Of a stretch of DNA of 41,422 bases, positions 15,309 to 22,525 are shown piece after piece. Location: positions 1-41,422 of the forward strand of contig CAZJYT010000003.1 of NCBI GenBank assembly GCA_964550325.1. Direction: 5' to 3'. The first letter of the stretch is position 1, and each line of letters begins with the position of its first letter. The notes below the pieces were generated by a model. The model saw only the letters and a list, made by a program, of their open reading frames with translations, was not told where the DNA came from and did not search any database. The position numbers and the translations under genes were made by a program. Origin of the DNA: CAZJYT01 sp964550325. Lineage in GTDB: Bacteria > Patescibacteriota > Minisyncoccia > Minisyncoccales > CAZJYT01.

Positions 15309-15761
15309 TTATTTTTGAAGAATCTTTGACAAATAATAATTTTCCTTTTCTTCCATCAATTTTGCTTTTTCTTTGTTTTTTTCATGATTATATCCCAATA
15401 GATGCAAAATTCCGTGAATTAAGACCCTTGCCAATTCTTTTTCAAAAGCCTCTTTAAATCTTTTCGCCTGCTTTCTCACCTCTCTTAAGCAAATTATTAC
15501 TTCTCCCAATCCCTCTATTTTTTCTATCTCTTTAAATTTAAACTCCTCAAACATTATCTCCTTATTTGGGAAAGACAAGACATCAGTTACTCTATTTTTC
15601 CTACGGTATTCTCTATTTAGTCTCTTTATTCTAGCAGGGCCTACTAAGGCAATAGAAATGCTTTCTTTTTCTTTCCTTTCTTCTTTTAATATCTCCTCAG
15701 CTATCTTTTTTAAAAAATTTAGGTCAATTTCAACCGAGGTTAGATTATTTATTTCTACCAT
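15309..15761 (-). CDS. ybeY: Endoribonuclease YbeY (rRNA maturation)
   Basis: YbeY is a zinc-dependent RNase involved in 16S rRNA 3' maturation and 70S quality control. The 150-residue protein has the catalytic signature HGILHLLGYNH near residue 115, which supplies the three His zinc ligands (H-x3-H-x5-H). The upstream substrate-groove region RIKRLNREYRRKNRVTDVLSFP is also typical. Length is normal. It is separated from the small upstream gene by 1 bp and from ftsA by 7 bp, so it is translated in a tight cluster with the division genes. Confidence 0.93.
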   Translation of the reverse strand: MVEINNLTSVEIDLNFLKKIAEEILKEERKEKESISIALVGPARIKRLNREYRRKNRVTDVLSFPNKEIMFEEFKFKEIEKIEGLGEVIICLREVRKQAKRFKEAFEKELARVLIHGILHLLGYNHEKNKEKAKLMEEKENYYLSKILQK

Positions 15762-15762
15762 G

Positions 15763-16041
15763 TTAAAACTCGTAATTTAAAATTTCCTCATAAGATTTTC
15801 CTATAAATTCTGGTAATTTTTGGACAATTTTAAATAATTCTCTTTCCCCTTCTAAATTTTTAGCATAGATGGTAGTGATAAATTGATTTTCAAAATGTAA
15901 AATCAATTTCCTCTCATAATGTTCAAATCTCTGAAGAACTGATTTTGATGGAGGATTGCGAAAGGTAGTTGTTCCATCAGGTAAAAAAGAAAAATCTTGA
16001 TAAATTAAATTTTTACTTTTTTTAATCTTTATCTTTCCCAT
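15763..16041 (-). CDS. Small conserved-looking protein of unknown function
   Basis: I do not recognise this 92-residue protein. It starts at ATG 16041 (a TTG two codons upstream is also possible) and overlaps the end of the CofE-like gene by 20 bp, with ybeY following after 1 bp. The N-terminus is basic (MGKIKIKKSK), the middle is FLPDGTTTFRNPPSKS, and the C-terminal half is amphipathic and rich in Glu and aromatic residues (ELFKIVQKLPEFIGKSYEEI). There is no signal peptide or membrane helix, so it is probably cytoplasmic. Its tight packing between two real genes and normal codon use support a real gene. Confidence 0.6.
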   Translation of the reverse strand: MGKIKIKKSKNLIYQDFSFLPDGTTTFRNPPSKSVLQRFEHYERKLILHFENQFITTIYAKNLEGERELFKIVQKLPEFIGKSYEEILNYEF

Positions 16042-16747
16042 TTTCAAATACTGAAAGTAATGGTTGATAAATATCCTTCTTTCTACTTATTTTTAAAGAA
16101 TTAAATCTTCCTGCTGATTCCTTAAATTTAATCCTCCTTAAATCTTCAATCACTACAATTGGTGTTCTTTCTTTTCCTTCTCCCATTACCAAATTTGCTA
16201 CCCCAGCTAATGAATCTACAATGTTTAATTGGGTAATCTTTAATTTTCTTCCAAAAATATCTTCTTCTCCTCTATAATCTCTTAAGGGTCTAATTCCCCA
16301 ATATCCTAAAGAAATTCCAATTGTTCCCTTTCTTAGGGGAATGGTGTGACTATCAGAAATAATTATACCAAATTTTTTTAGGTTATAGGTAGTTTTGATA
16401 AAATAATAAATTTTTCTGGCACTTAAAAAGGGATGTTTTGGTAAAAGAATGTAATATTCGTCAGCATTAGACTCATCAATACCTGCGAAAGGAAAAAGGG
16501 CATTATGGATGATGGCAATAAAGGAGTTATCTTTCTTAAGATAAATGTTTGTCTCTTTTTTAATTATTTCTTCTTTGTTTTTTACCAAGTCTTTTCTTAT
16601 ACACCTTCCCTCCCAAATAGAGATGATTTTCGAGGTAAAAACAATTACCGAATTTTCTTTTAAATCAGTTAAGGATTCCCTGATTAGAGAAAATAAATCA
16701 TCTTTTGGGGGAAGAAAAACTCTTGTTTTAACTGGTTTTATTCTCAT
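16022..16747 (-). CDS. CofE-like (coenzyme F420:glutamate ligase family) protein
   Basis: The 241-residue sequence matches the F420-0:gamma-glutamyl ligase domain. Visible signatures are SVIVFTSKIISIWEGRCI near 35-50, GIDESNADEYYILLPKHPFLSA around 88-110, GIIISDSHTIPLRKGTIGISLGYWG, and DIFGRKLKITQLNIVDSLAG with ANLVMGEG. Known members add glutamate to F420 using GTP. F420 synthesis is not expected in a reduced CPR-type genome, so the substrate here may be another acceptor carboxylate; this is inference. It heads the run small ORF-ybeY-ftsA-ftsZ-comEC and is divergent from the gene at 16790. Confidence 0.75.
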   Translation of the reverse strand: MRIKPVKTRVFLPPKDDLFSLIRESLTDLKENSVIVFTSKIISIWEGRCIRKDLVKNKEEIIKKETNIYLKKDNSFIAIIHNALFPFAGIDESNADEYYILLPKHPFLSARKIYYFIKTTYNLKKFGIIISDSHTIPLRKGTIGISLGYWGIRPLRDYRGEEDIFGRKLKITQLNIVDSLAGVANLVMGEGKERTPIVVIEDLRRIKFKESAGRFNSLKISRKKDIYQPLLSVFENGKDKD

Positions 16748-16789
16748 CGTTTAAATTTAGCATAAAAACTGATAAAATAAAAATAAGGT

Positions 16790-17023
16790 ATGAAGGAGAT
16801 TATTCAAATTCTTATTTTTTTAATCTCTGCTCTTTATTTAATATTTGTGTTTATTATCATCTATCATTTAATTAGATTTGGGATAGGAACCAAACCAAAA
16901 TCTTTAGCCTTGTTTTTCTTTTGGGGTTCTATTTTTTTACTTTTTCTCTTTCTTTTAGCCTTTTTGAGGATTGATTGGGAAAAAATTTTTGAAATATTGG
17001 GGAAAATATTTAGTTTTAAATAA
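16790..17023 (+). CDS. Small two-helix membrane protein, unknown function
   Basis: This 77-residue protein has two hydrophobic helices (about 5-30 and 40-62) joined by a short basic loop, RFGIGTKPKS, and a short charged tail. I do not recognise a family. AAGG lies a few bases before the ATG and could act as a ribosome-binding site. The stop is 13 bp from the next start, so it is probably co-transcribed with the PH-like membrane protein. The 42-bp gap to the divergent CofE-like gene must hold promoters for both sides. Confidence 0.55.
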   Translation: MKEIIQILIFLISALYLIFVFIIIYHLIRFGIGTKPKSLALFFFWGSIFLLFLFLLAFLRIDWEKIFEILGKIFSFK

Positions 17024-17036
17024 AAATAAATTTTTT

Positions 17037-17567
17037 ATGTTTTCTTTGTTCTCCTTTATTAAATCAAAAAATTCTTTTGAAGGAAAGCTTCCCGGAGAAA
17101 GGGTTATTTTTATTACAAGAAAACATTGGTTTTTTTTCTTTTTGCCCCTCTTAATCTTTTTCTTTTTTTTCCTTCTGCCATTTTTATTATATCTCTGGTT
17201 AAGAAAACTTGATTGGTTTTCTTCGTTCTCAAGTTTATTTTGGTTTTTGGTTTCTTTATATTTTTTGTTTTTATGGATAAGTCTTTTTTATGCCCTAATG
17301 AGATATATTTTAACTGTTACTATTGTTACCAATCAGAGAGTAATTAGAATTGAGACAAAGGGTTTTTTTAATTACGAAAGGGCGGAGACAGAATTAAAGA
17401 GAATTCAGGATGTCGCTTTTAAAATATATGGAATCTTTGGCACCTTTTTGAATTTTGGAAATTTAGAAATCCAGACAGCGGGTACCGAGGTTAAATTTAT
17501 CTTCACTCAACTTCCCAACCCAGAAAAAATAAAAGAGATAGTTATAAGAGAAATGAGAAAAATTTGA
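17037..17567 (+). CDS. Membrane protein with bacterial PH-like (YdbT/DUF304-type) domain
   Basis: This 176-residue protein (start ATG 17037; an in-frame TTG at 16971 would overlap the previous gene by 53 bp) has a short cytoplasmic start. Two strongly hydrophobic helices (about 37-58 and 65-92, extremely Phe/Leu rich) follow. The C-terminal domain reads YILTVTIVTNQRVIRIETKGFFNYERAETELKRIQDVAF, the hallmark of the bacterial PH domain, where a short helix leads into strands. Such proteins are widespread small membrane proteins of poorly known role. A strong promoter for recA begins at the stop codon, so recA is transcribed separately. Confidence 0.75.
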   Translation: MFSLFSFIKSKNSFEGKLPGERVIFITRKHWFFFFLPLLIFFFFFLLPFLLYLWLRKLDWFSSFSSLFWFLVSLYFLFLWISLFYALMRYILTVTIVTNQRVIRIETKGFFNYERAETELKRIQDVAFKIYGIFGTFLNFGNLEIQTAGTEVKFIFTQLPNPEKIKEIVIREMRKI

Positions 17568-17593
17568 CAAAACTATTTGAAGAAAAGTATAAT
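17564..17593 (+). promoter_or_regulatory. Consensus promoter for recA
   Basis: TTGACA (17564-17569), an 18-bp spacer and TATAAT (17588-17593) match both sigma-70 boxes perfectly. The -35 box overlaps the end of the upstream gene. Predicted start is near 17600, 20 bases before the recA ATG. AAGGAG at 17598-17603 is too far from the ATG (17 nt) to be a normal Shine-Dalgarno, and I see no LexA-type palindrome. Confidence 0.75.
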
Positions 17594-17620
17594 GGACAAG
17601 GAGTATTTTATTAGATATCC

Positions 17621-18628
17621 ATGAGAAAAAACCCTCTAAAATCAGAAAAGAAAAATCTATTAGCTGAGACAATTTCCCAAATTAAACAGAAGTTTGGGGA
17701 GGGAGCGATAATGAAATTGAAAGAGGCTCAGCCGGTTAATGTAGAAGTTATCCCCTCTGGTTCTATCTCTATTGACCTAGCCCTAGGAGTGGGGGGATTT
17801 CCCAGGGGAAGAGTAATTGAGATTTATGGGCCAGAAAGCTCTGGAAAAACTACCTTAGCCCTCCATGTTTTAGCTGAGGCTCAAAAGCAAAAAGGAATTG
17901 GAGCTTTTATTGATGCCGAGCATGCCTTAGATCCCGATTATGCTAAGAAAATTGGGGTTAATGTAGAAGAACTTTTAATTTCTCAGCCTGATTCTGGAGA
18001 ACAGGCTCTTCAGATTGTTGAGACCCTAGTACGCTCTGGAGAGGTAGATGTGATTGTGGTAGATTCTGTAGCCGCTTTAGTTCCCAAGGCTGAAATTGAG
18101 GGAGAGATAGGAGAGTTTCAAATAGGATTGCAGGCGAGGATGATGTCACAGATTCTGAGAAAGCTTTCTGGTGCCATTTCTAAAACCAAAACCGTAGTCA
18201 TATTTTTAAACCAGACAAGAATGAAGATAAAACAACTCTTTGGAAGTGCTGAGACCACTCCTGGAGGATTAGCCTTAAAATTCTATGCTTCGGTTAGAAT
18301 TGAATTAAGAAGAATAGCCCAGATTAAAAGGGGAGAAGAGATTATTGGAAATAGAGTAAGATTGAAGGTAGTTAAAAATAAGGTAGCTCCCCCTTTCAAA
18401 ACCGCAGAGTTTGATATTTATTATAACGAGGGGATTTCAAAATACGCCGATTTAATAAATACAGGAGTAAAAATGGGTGTGATTAAAAAAAGTGGTTCTT
18501 GGTTTCAATTTGGAGACAAAAAATTGGGTCAGGGAATGGAAGCTACTAAAAAATTTTTAAGGGAAAATCCAGAAATAGAAGAAGAAATAAAAAAGACTCT
18601 ATTTGCTCAGATAAGAAAGCAGGCCTAA
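17621..18628 (+). CDS. recA: Recombinase RecA
   Basis: RecA polymerises on single-stranded DNA and drives homologous pairing. The 335-residue protein has Walker A GPESSGKT near 67-74, Walker B VDVIVVDSVAAL near 140, loop L1 in EIGEFQIGLQARMMSQ, loop L2 around GSAETTPGGLALKFYASVRIEL, and the C-terminal domain after GNRVRLKVVKNKVAPPFK. There is no intein. The acidic C-terminal tail of E. coli RecA is missing and the protein ends ...LFAQIRKQA. Its last 30 bp overlap the 3' end of rpsR on the other strand. With ComEC nearby it could integrate imported DNA. Confidence 0.97.
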   Translation: MRKNPLKSEKKNLLAETISQIKQKFGEGAIMKLKEAQPVNVEVIPSGSISIDLALGVGGFPRGRVIEIYGPESSGKTTLALHVLAEAQKQKGIGAFIDAEHALDPDYAKKIGVNVEELLISQPDSGEQALQIVETLVRSGEVDVIVVDSVAALVPKAEIEGEIGEFQIGLQARMMSQILRKLSGAISKTKTVVIFLNQTRMKIKQLFGSAETTPGGLALKFYASVRIELRRIAQIKRGEEIIGNRVRLKVVKNKVAPPFKTAEFDIYYNEGISKYADLINTGVKMGVIKKSGSWFQFGDKKLGQGMEATKKFLRENPEIEEEIKKTLFAQIRKQA

Positions 18629-18802
18629 AAACCTCGCTCTCTTAATAGCCTTTGCCAATATTCTTTGGTGATACCTACAAAGCTTTGTTTTTTTTCTTCC
18701 TTTTATTTTACCCAAACCTGAAATAAATCTCTTTAAGAGATTGGTTTCTCTGAAGTTAATTTCTTTTATATTTCGCTGGCAAAAATAACAATTTATTTCC
18801 AT
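18599..18802 (-). CDS. rpsR: 30S ribosomal protein S18
   Basis: The 67-residue protein (ATG 18802) shows the S18 pattern CYFCQRNIKEINFRETNLL, then FISGLGKIKGRKKTKLC and HQRILAKAIKRARFLGLL. Four Cys or His could bind zinc. It is the last gene of the order rpsF-ssb-rpsR; the usual next gene, rplI (L9), is not present downstream. An upstream in-frame ATG at 18829 would overlap ssb and is less likely. The 3' end runs 30 bp into recA on the opposite strand. Confidence 0.93.
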   Translation of the reverse strand: MEINCYFCQRNIKEINFRETNLLKRFISGLGKIKGRKKTKLCRYHQRILAKAIKRARFLGLLSYLSK

Positions 18803-18812
18803 AATTAAGAAA

Positions 18813-19253
18813 TCAAAAGGGTATATCATCTAAATTAATTTCTTCTTCTTCAATTACCGGAATTTCTTCTTCCTTTTTTTCTTCTCTGGTTCTTGAAGGC
18901 TCTTCCTCTCTTTTTTCTTTAGACAAGGTCCTGGGTCCCAATTGAAGCCTTTCAGCAATTACTTCTGTTCTTGATCTTTTGTTTCCTTTTTCATCTTCCC
19001 AACTTCTGGTTTTAATTCTTCCCTCGATAAAAGCCAAAGAGCCCTTTTTGAGATATTGAGAGGAAATCTCTGCCAATTTACCAAAAAGAACAATGTTATG
19101 GAATTCAGTTTCCTGCCTTTTTTCTCCACTTTTTGTAATAAAGAAGCGACTGGTAGCTAATCCAAAAGTTGAAACCTTCTGACCAGAAGGGAGATTTTTA
19201 ATTTCTGGGTCTCTTGTCAATCTTCCAATTAAAAATACCTTATTTAGATTCAT
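18813..19253 (-). CDS. ssb: Single-stranded DNA-binding protein
   Basis: SSB coats single-stranded DNA and recruits repair and replication proteins. The 146 residues have the OB-fold start MNLNKVFLIGRLTRDPEIKN, conserved TEFHNIVLFGKLAE and IEGRIKTRSWED. A Glu/Lys-rich disordered tail ends in the acidic DLDDIPF-type tip (here NLDDIPF) that binds partner proteins. It lies between rpsF (4-bp gap) and rpsR (10-bp gap), the classical bacterial order. The stop is TGA, which shows that UGA is read as stop in this genome. Confidence 0.96.
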   Translation of the reverse strand: MNLNKVFLIGRLTRDPEIKNLPSGQKVSTFGLATSRFFITKSGEKRQETEFHNIVLFGKLAEISSQYLKKGSLAFIEGRIKTRSWEDEKGNKRSRTEVIAERLQLGPRTLSKEKREEEPSRTREEKKEEEIPVIEEEEINLDDIPF

Positions 19254-19257
19254 AGAA

Positions 19258-19656
19258 TTACTCTCCTATTATCTCCTTCAATTTTTCTTCTAATTTTCCA
19301 ATTTCGACTTTTTTAGGCTTTTCTCTTTGTTTGGTTTTTAGGGGTGTTTTTAACTGTGGTTTTTCCTTAGTGGATTTTTTCTTTAATATCAAATATCTCA
19401 AAATATGAGGTTCCTTTTTTAAACTCTTTTCAAAATCTGGTAAATTCCCTCCATCCATTTGAAAAAGGGCTACCCCTAAAAAGGCTGTTTTTTGCTTTTT
19501 AATTGGATAAGCCAACAATCTCTTTTTGGGCAACTGGGCGTTGACCAAAATTCCTTTCTCCTGGATTAAAGAAAGGAGTTTTTCATGCGTCTCTTTAATT
19601 CTTTCTTCTTCAATATTTCCAGAAACGAGATAAGTTATTTCATATAAATTTCGCAT
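19258..19656 (-). CDS. rpsF: 30S ribosomal protein S6
   Basis: This is S6 of 132 residues from ATG 19656 (MRNLYEITYLV), chosen because S6 normally starts there; the ATG at 19677 would overlap ychF. The ferredoxin-like fold shows YLVSGNIEEERIKE, KKRLLAYPIKKQKTAFLGV and EPHILRYLILKK. The C-terminal 35 residues form a Lys/Glu-rich extension (KTKQREKPKKVEIGKLEEKL) longer than in E. coli. Partner of S18, encoded two genes on. Confidence 0.93.
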   Translation of the reverse strand: MRNLYEITYLVSGNIEEERIKETHEKLLSLIQEKGILVNAQLPKKRLLAYPIKKQKTAFLGVALFQMDGGNLPDFEKSLKKEPHILRYLILKKKSTKEKPQLKTPLKTKQREKPKKVEIGKLEEKLKEIIGE

Positions 19657-19660
19657 AATT

Positions 19661-20677
19661 TTATATTTTAAACTCAATTATATCACCATCTTTAACTTCA
19701 TAGTCTTTTCCCACAATCTTCACTTTTCCCATCCTTTTTGCATTTATCCAGCCCCTTGCCTCTATTAAATCTCGCCAGTTTAAAACCTCAGCCCTAATGA
19801 ATTTTTTTTCAAAATCCGAATGAACCATTCTTCCTGCTTCTAAAATTTTTGAACCCTTTTTGAGAACCCAGCCCTTACTTTCTCTTTCACCTGCTATAGT
19901 ATAAAAAGTAATTAAAGAAAGTAAATTATAACAAGCCTTAATTACTTTTTCAAGGTTTGAATTAAGACCCAACTCTTTAATTTCTTCTTTGCTTAATTCA
20001 GAAATTTCCTCCTCTTCTTTCAAATTAATTTTTAAGTGCTCTTTTTTAAAGGGTAGCTCTTTTTTATTAGTATTTAAGAGACAAAGATAAGGTTTTTGAG
20101 TAAGAAATTGATATTCTTTGATTTCTCTAATCTCCTCTTCGCTAAGTGATAGTTGAGAAATTAATTTTTCCTTTAAAATTTCACTTTCGATTTTTTTTAA
20201 TAATTCAATCCTTTCTTTCATTTCCCTCTTCTTTTCTAATTTTGAAATGGCATTTCTTACTGTTTCTATATCTTTCATTATAAGCTCCAATTTTAGAATC
20301 TCTATTTCTTTCTGTGGATTTATCTCTCCCAAAACATTCTCTACATTTTCTTTTTCAAATCCCCTTAAGACAATCAAGAGGGCATCGCAGATTCTGATCT
20401 GAGCTAAAAATTGATTACCCAATCCCTCTCCCTTGTGGGCCTCTTTTACTAATCCCGCGATGTCAATAAATTTAATAGTAGGAAATGTAACTTTTTCAGG
20501 TTTTACAATCTCACTAATCCTTTTTAATCTTTCATCTAATAATAGAGTAAGACCAATATTAGGTGAAAGAGTAGTAAAGGGATAATTTCCAATTTCTACT
20601 GATTTTTTAGTTAATAATTTAAATAGGGTAGATTTCCCAACATTGGGGAGCCCTACGATTCCCACAGAAAAAGACAT
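19661..20677 (-). CDS. ychF: Ribosome-binding ATPase YchF (OLA1/Obg-related)
   Basis: YchF is a translation-factor ATPase that binds ribosomes and is linked to stress responses. The 338 residues have the P-loop GLPNVGKSTLF (9-19), switch II FIDIAGLVKEAHKGEGLGNQFL, a helical insertion (about 135-200), LNTNKKE in the base-recognition region, and a C-terminal TGS domain (SKGWVLKKGSKILEAGRMVH to VKDGDIIEFKI). It is a little shorter than the usual 363. It sits 12 bp after raiA and 4 bp before rpsF, in a translation-themed run. Confidence 0.95.
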   Translation of the reverse strand: MSFSVGIVGLPNVGKSTLFKLLTKKSVEIGNYPFTTLSPNIGLTLLLDERLKRISEIVKPEKVTFPTIKFIDIAGLVKEAHKGEGLGNQFLAQIRICDALLIVLRGFEKENVENVLGEINPQKEIEILKLELIMKDIETVRNAISKLEKKREMKERIELLKKIESEILKEKLISQLSLSEEEIREIKEYQFLTQKPYLCLLNTNKKELPFKKEHLKINLKEEEEISELSKEEIKELGLNSNLEKVIKACYNLLSLITFYTIAGERESKGWVLKKGSKILEAGRMVHSDFEKKFIRAEVLNWRDLIEARGWINAKRMGKVKIVGKDYEVKDGDIIEFKI

Positions 20678-20689
20678 AAAAGAAGCTTT

Positions 20690-21064
20690 TTAAGATTTTT
20701 TAGTAATTTCAGAAGCTTTTAAATCTTCTTTGAGCTTTCTTCCCCCTTTTTCCATCTTGGTTTTTCTTTCCTCTTTGTATCTTTTAATTTGTCTTTCTAA
20801 TTCTTCTCTAACTTCCAAGATAGCTGTTTTGAGATTCTCTCCCTGAGAGGTAGCTCTTAAGACTTTTTTTGATAAATTAATCTGACACTCAGCATAAAAG
20901 ACGTTTCCTTTTTGATGATGGAGACTTGGTTTTCCTATTTCTACCCGGGCTTCTACTTGGATATTATCAAAAAATTTTTCAAGCGTTTTTATCTTTGTCC
21001 TAATAAATTTTTTTAATCCAGAGGTAAGAACTAAATTAGTGGATTTAATATTCACTTTTAGCAT
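20690..21064 (-). CDS. raiA: Ribosome hibernation-promoting factor (HPF/RaiA, short form)
   Basis: HPF/RaiA-type proteins bind the 30S decoding region in stationary phase. The 124-residue protein has LKKFIRTKIKTLEKFFDNI, an ARVEIGK strand, FYAECQINLSKKVLRATSQGENLKTAI and a basic tail (ERQIKRYKEERKTKMEKGGRKL). It lacks the C-terminal dimerisation domain of long HPF, so it should silence 70S ribosomes without making 100S dimers by itself; this is inference from the family. A strong hairpin (21086-21132) lies 22 bp before its ATG. Confidence 0.85.
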   Translation of the reverse strand: MLKVNIKSTNLVLTSGLKKFIRTKIKTLEKFFDNIQVEARVEIGKPSLHHQKGNVFYAECQINLSKKVLRATSQGENLKTAILEVREELERQIKRYKEERKTKMEKGGRKLKEDLKASEITKKS

Positions 21065-21085
21065 CTCAGATCTTTCAAACAGAAA

Positions 21086-21132
21086 CCCCTCCTTTGGGAC
21101 AATAACTTTTCCATTGTACCCAAAAAGAGGGG
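21086..21132 (-). other. Strong hairpin in the raiA leader
   Basis: On the minus strand CCCCTC pairs with GAGGGG (6 bp). Above an internal loop, GGG pairs with CCC and ACAAT with ATTGT, closing a GGAAAAGTT loop. It is the most stable-looking local fold in this AT-rich gap and lies between the lysine-rich peptide gene and raiA. No T-tract follows (TTTCTGTTTGA), so it may be a processing or regulatory structure rather than a terminator. The rest of the 21065-21383 gap holds the peptide gene and promoter-like sequence. Confidence 0.5.
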
Positions 21133-21155
21133 AAGAAAACCACTTTTAAAACTAT

Positions 21156-21218
21156 TTACTTTTTTCTCTTAGCTTTCTTTTTAGTGGCCTTCTTTTTGCT
21201 AGCCTTCTTTTTTGCCAT
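21156..21218 (-). CDS. 20-residue lysine-rich peptide (histone H1 tail-like)
   Basis: An ATG at 21218 opens a 21-codon frame ending in TAA at 21156. The product starts MAKKKASKKKATKKKAKR and is more than half Lys/Arg, with a repeating KKKA-S/T pattern like histone H1 tails. Tiny proteins of this type occur in CPR genomes as far as I recall. Regularly spaced Ala/Ser/Thr argue against a random A-rich stretch. It could bind DNA or rRNA. It lies upstream of raiA, on the same strand and 92 bp from it. TTGACA on the minus strand at 21309-21314 could be a -35 box for it, but I see no convincing -10. Confidence 0.55.
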   Translation of the reverse strand: MAKKKASKKKATKKKAKRKK

Positions 21219-21335
21219 AAAATTTTTTTGTTTCCTAATTTTATTTTCTAAGACAAATAGTCGACCTCCTCTATTTGCCTTATTTTATTTTTTCATTTTT
21301 AAATAATTTGTCAAGTCTTTGTGAAGAAGATTTAT

Positions 21336-21363
21336 TTGTAAATGTTTTTAAAAATGATATAAT
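21336..21363 (+). promoter_or_regulatory. Promoter for the UMP kinase-PPAT-EndoQ run
   Basis: TATAAT at 21358-21363 is a perfect -10 box; TTGTAA at 21336-21341 is a 4/6 -35 at 16 bp. The ATG at 21384 is 20 bases downstream of the box and no Shine-Dalgarno is visible, so the leader would be about 14 nt. Confidence 0.55.
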
Positions 21364-21383
21364 CTTGCAAAGAATATTTTACA

Positions 21384-22070
21384 ATGTTAGATAAAAAATT
21401 TGTCATTTCCTTGGGAGGATCTATTGCCTTTCCCGAAAAGATAAATATAAGTTTTTTAAAAAGCTTTTCTCTGTTTATAAAAAAGGAGATAAAGAAAGGA
21501 TATAAATTTCTAATCGTAGTTGGAGGAGGAGAGATTACCAGGAGATATCAGGAGGCTGCTGGGAAAATTACCAGGGTGACAGATGAAGATAAGGACTGGA
21601 TTGGGATCCATGCCACTAGATTAAATGCTCATTTGTTAAGGACAATCTTAAAGAGAAAAGCTCATCCGGTTGTTTTTGACCAAAGATTTAAAATTAAAGA
21701 TTTTGGAAAATACTCTCTAATTATTGGTTCTGGTTGGAGGCCTGGCTGGTCTACTGATTATGTAGCGGTCCAAATTGCTGTAGACCTTAAGATTAAAATT
21801 GTAATTAATTTAACAAAGATTGATTATCTTTACACCGCAGATTTAAAAAAAGAGCCAAAGGCAAAGCCTATTGAAAAAATAAGTTGGGAAGAGTATCGGA
21901 GATTAATTCCTAAGAAATGGACCCCTGGCCTTCATGTTCCAATTGATCCAATAGCTGCTAAATTGGCTCAGAAAGAAAAAATCAGGGTGATTATTGCTCA
22001 AGGCGAGAATCTTAAGAATTTAAAGAATATTTTAAAAGGAAAAAAATTCAAAGGCACTATTATAGAGTGA
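21384..22070 (+). CDS. pyrH: UMP kinase, archaeal type
   Basis: This amino-acid-kinase-fold enzyme phosphorylates UMP to UDP. The 228 residues show FVISLGGSI (6-14), KFLIVVGGGEITRRYQEAA, WIGIHATRLNAHLL, LIIGSGWRPGWSTDYVAVQIA and INLTKIDYLYTADLKKEPKAKPIE. The pattern ATRLNAHLL and PGWSTDYVA is that of the archaeal/eukaryote-like PyrH branch rather than the longer bacterial one. It starts the plus-strand run at 21.4 kb, and its stop overlaps the next start as GTGA (4 bp), indicating translational coupling. Confidence 0.85.
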   Translation: MLDKKFVISLGGSIAFPEKINISFLKSFSLFIKKEIKKGYKFLIVVGGGEITRRYQEAAGKITRVTDEDKDWIGIHATRLNAHLLRTILKRKAHPVVFDQRFKIKDFGKYSLIIGSGWRPGWSTDYVAVQIAVDLKIKIVINLTKIDYLYTADLKKEPKAKPIEKISWEEYRRLIPKKWTPGLHVPIDPIAAKLAQKEKIRVIIAQGENLKNLKNILKGKKFKGTIIE

Positions 22071-22525
22071 AGAGAAAACAAAAAAAGGTAGCTGTAGGAG
22101 GGACTTTTGAGATTATTCATCGGGGTCACATAGCCTTATTAAAAAGAGCCTTTGGGTTGGGTGAGGTCTTTATTGGTTTAACTTCAGATAAAATGGCATT
22201 TCAGATAAAAAAAAGGAAGGTAAAGCCCTTTAAGGAAAGGAAAAAAAATTTAGAAAAGAAGATTAAAGAGATTTTTTCAAGGAAAGCAAAGATTCTCAAA
22301 ATTGAAGATGAGTACGGAACCACCTTAAAAGACGATTTTGACTATCTCGTTGTTTCTCCTGAGACAGAAAAAACTGCTATTTTAATAAACGAAAGGAGGA
22401 AATTAATGAAAAAAAAACAAATAAAGATTGTAAAGGTTAATTTCGTTTTAGCTCAAGATAAAAAGCCGATTTCTGATAGGAGAATTTTAAGAGGGGAGAT
22501 AGACAAGGAGGGAAACCTATTATGA
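22067..22525 (+). CDS. Phosphopantetheine adenylyltransferase, archaeal/eukaryotic type
   Basis: PPAT transfers AMP from ATP to 4'-phosphopantetheine in CoA synthesis. The 152 residues show VGGTFEIIHRGHIALLKRAF (T/HxGH motif at 18-21), then GEVFIGLTSDKMAF, DYLVVSPETEKTAI and, near the end, PISDRRILRGEID, the counterpart of ISSTRIR-G. The sequence pattern belongs to the archaeal/eukaryotic PPAT group (COG1019-like), which differs from bacterial CoaD. The GTG start overlaps the UMP kinase stop, and the 3' end overlaps EndoQ by 4 bp. Confidence 0.8.
   Translation: MKRKQKKVAVGGTFEIIHRGHIALLKRAFGLGEVFIGLTSDKMAFQIKKRKVKPFKERKKNLEKKIKEIFSRKAKILKIEDEYGTTLKDDFDYLVVSPETEKTAILINERRKLMKKKQIKIVKVNFVLAQDKKPISDRRILRGEIDKEGNLL

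Noticed and set aside
18813..18815. Recoding of TGA as glycine (Gracilibacteria-type code)
   Set aside because: ssb ends at TGA exactly after the canonical DDIPF tail, and thiE also ends at TGA after a normal C-terminus.
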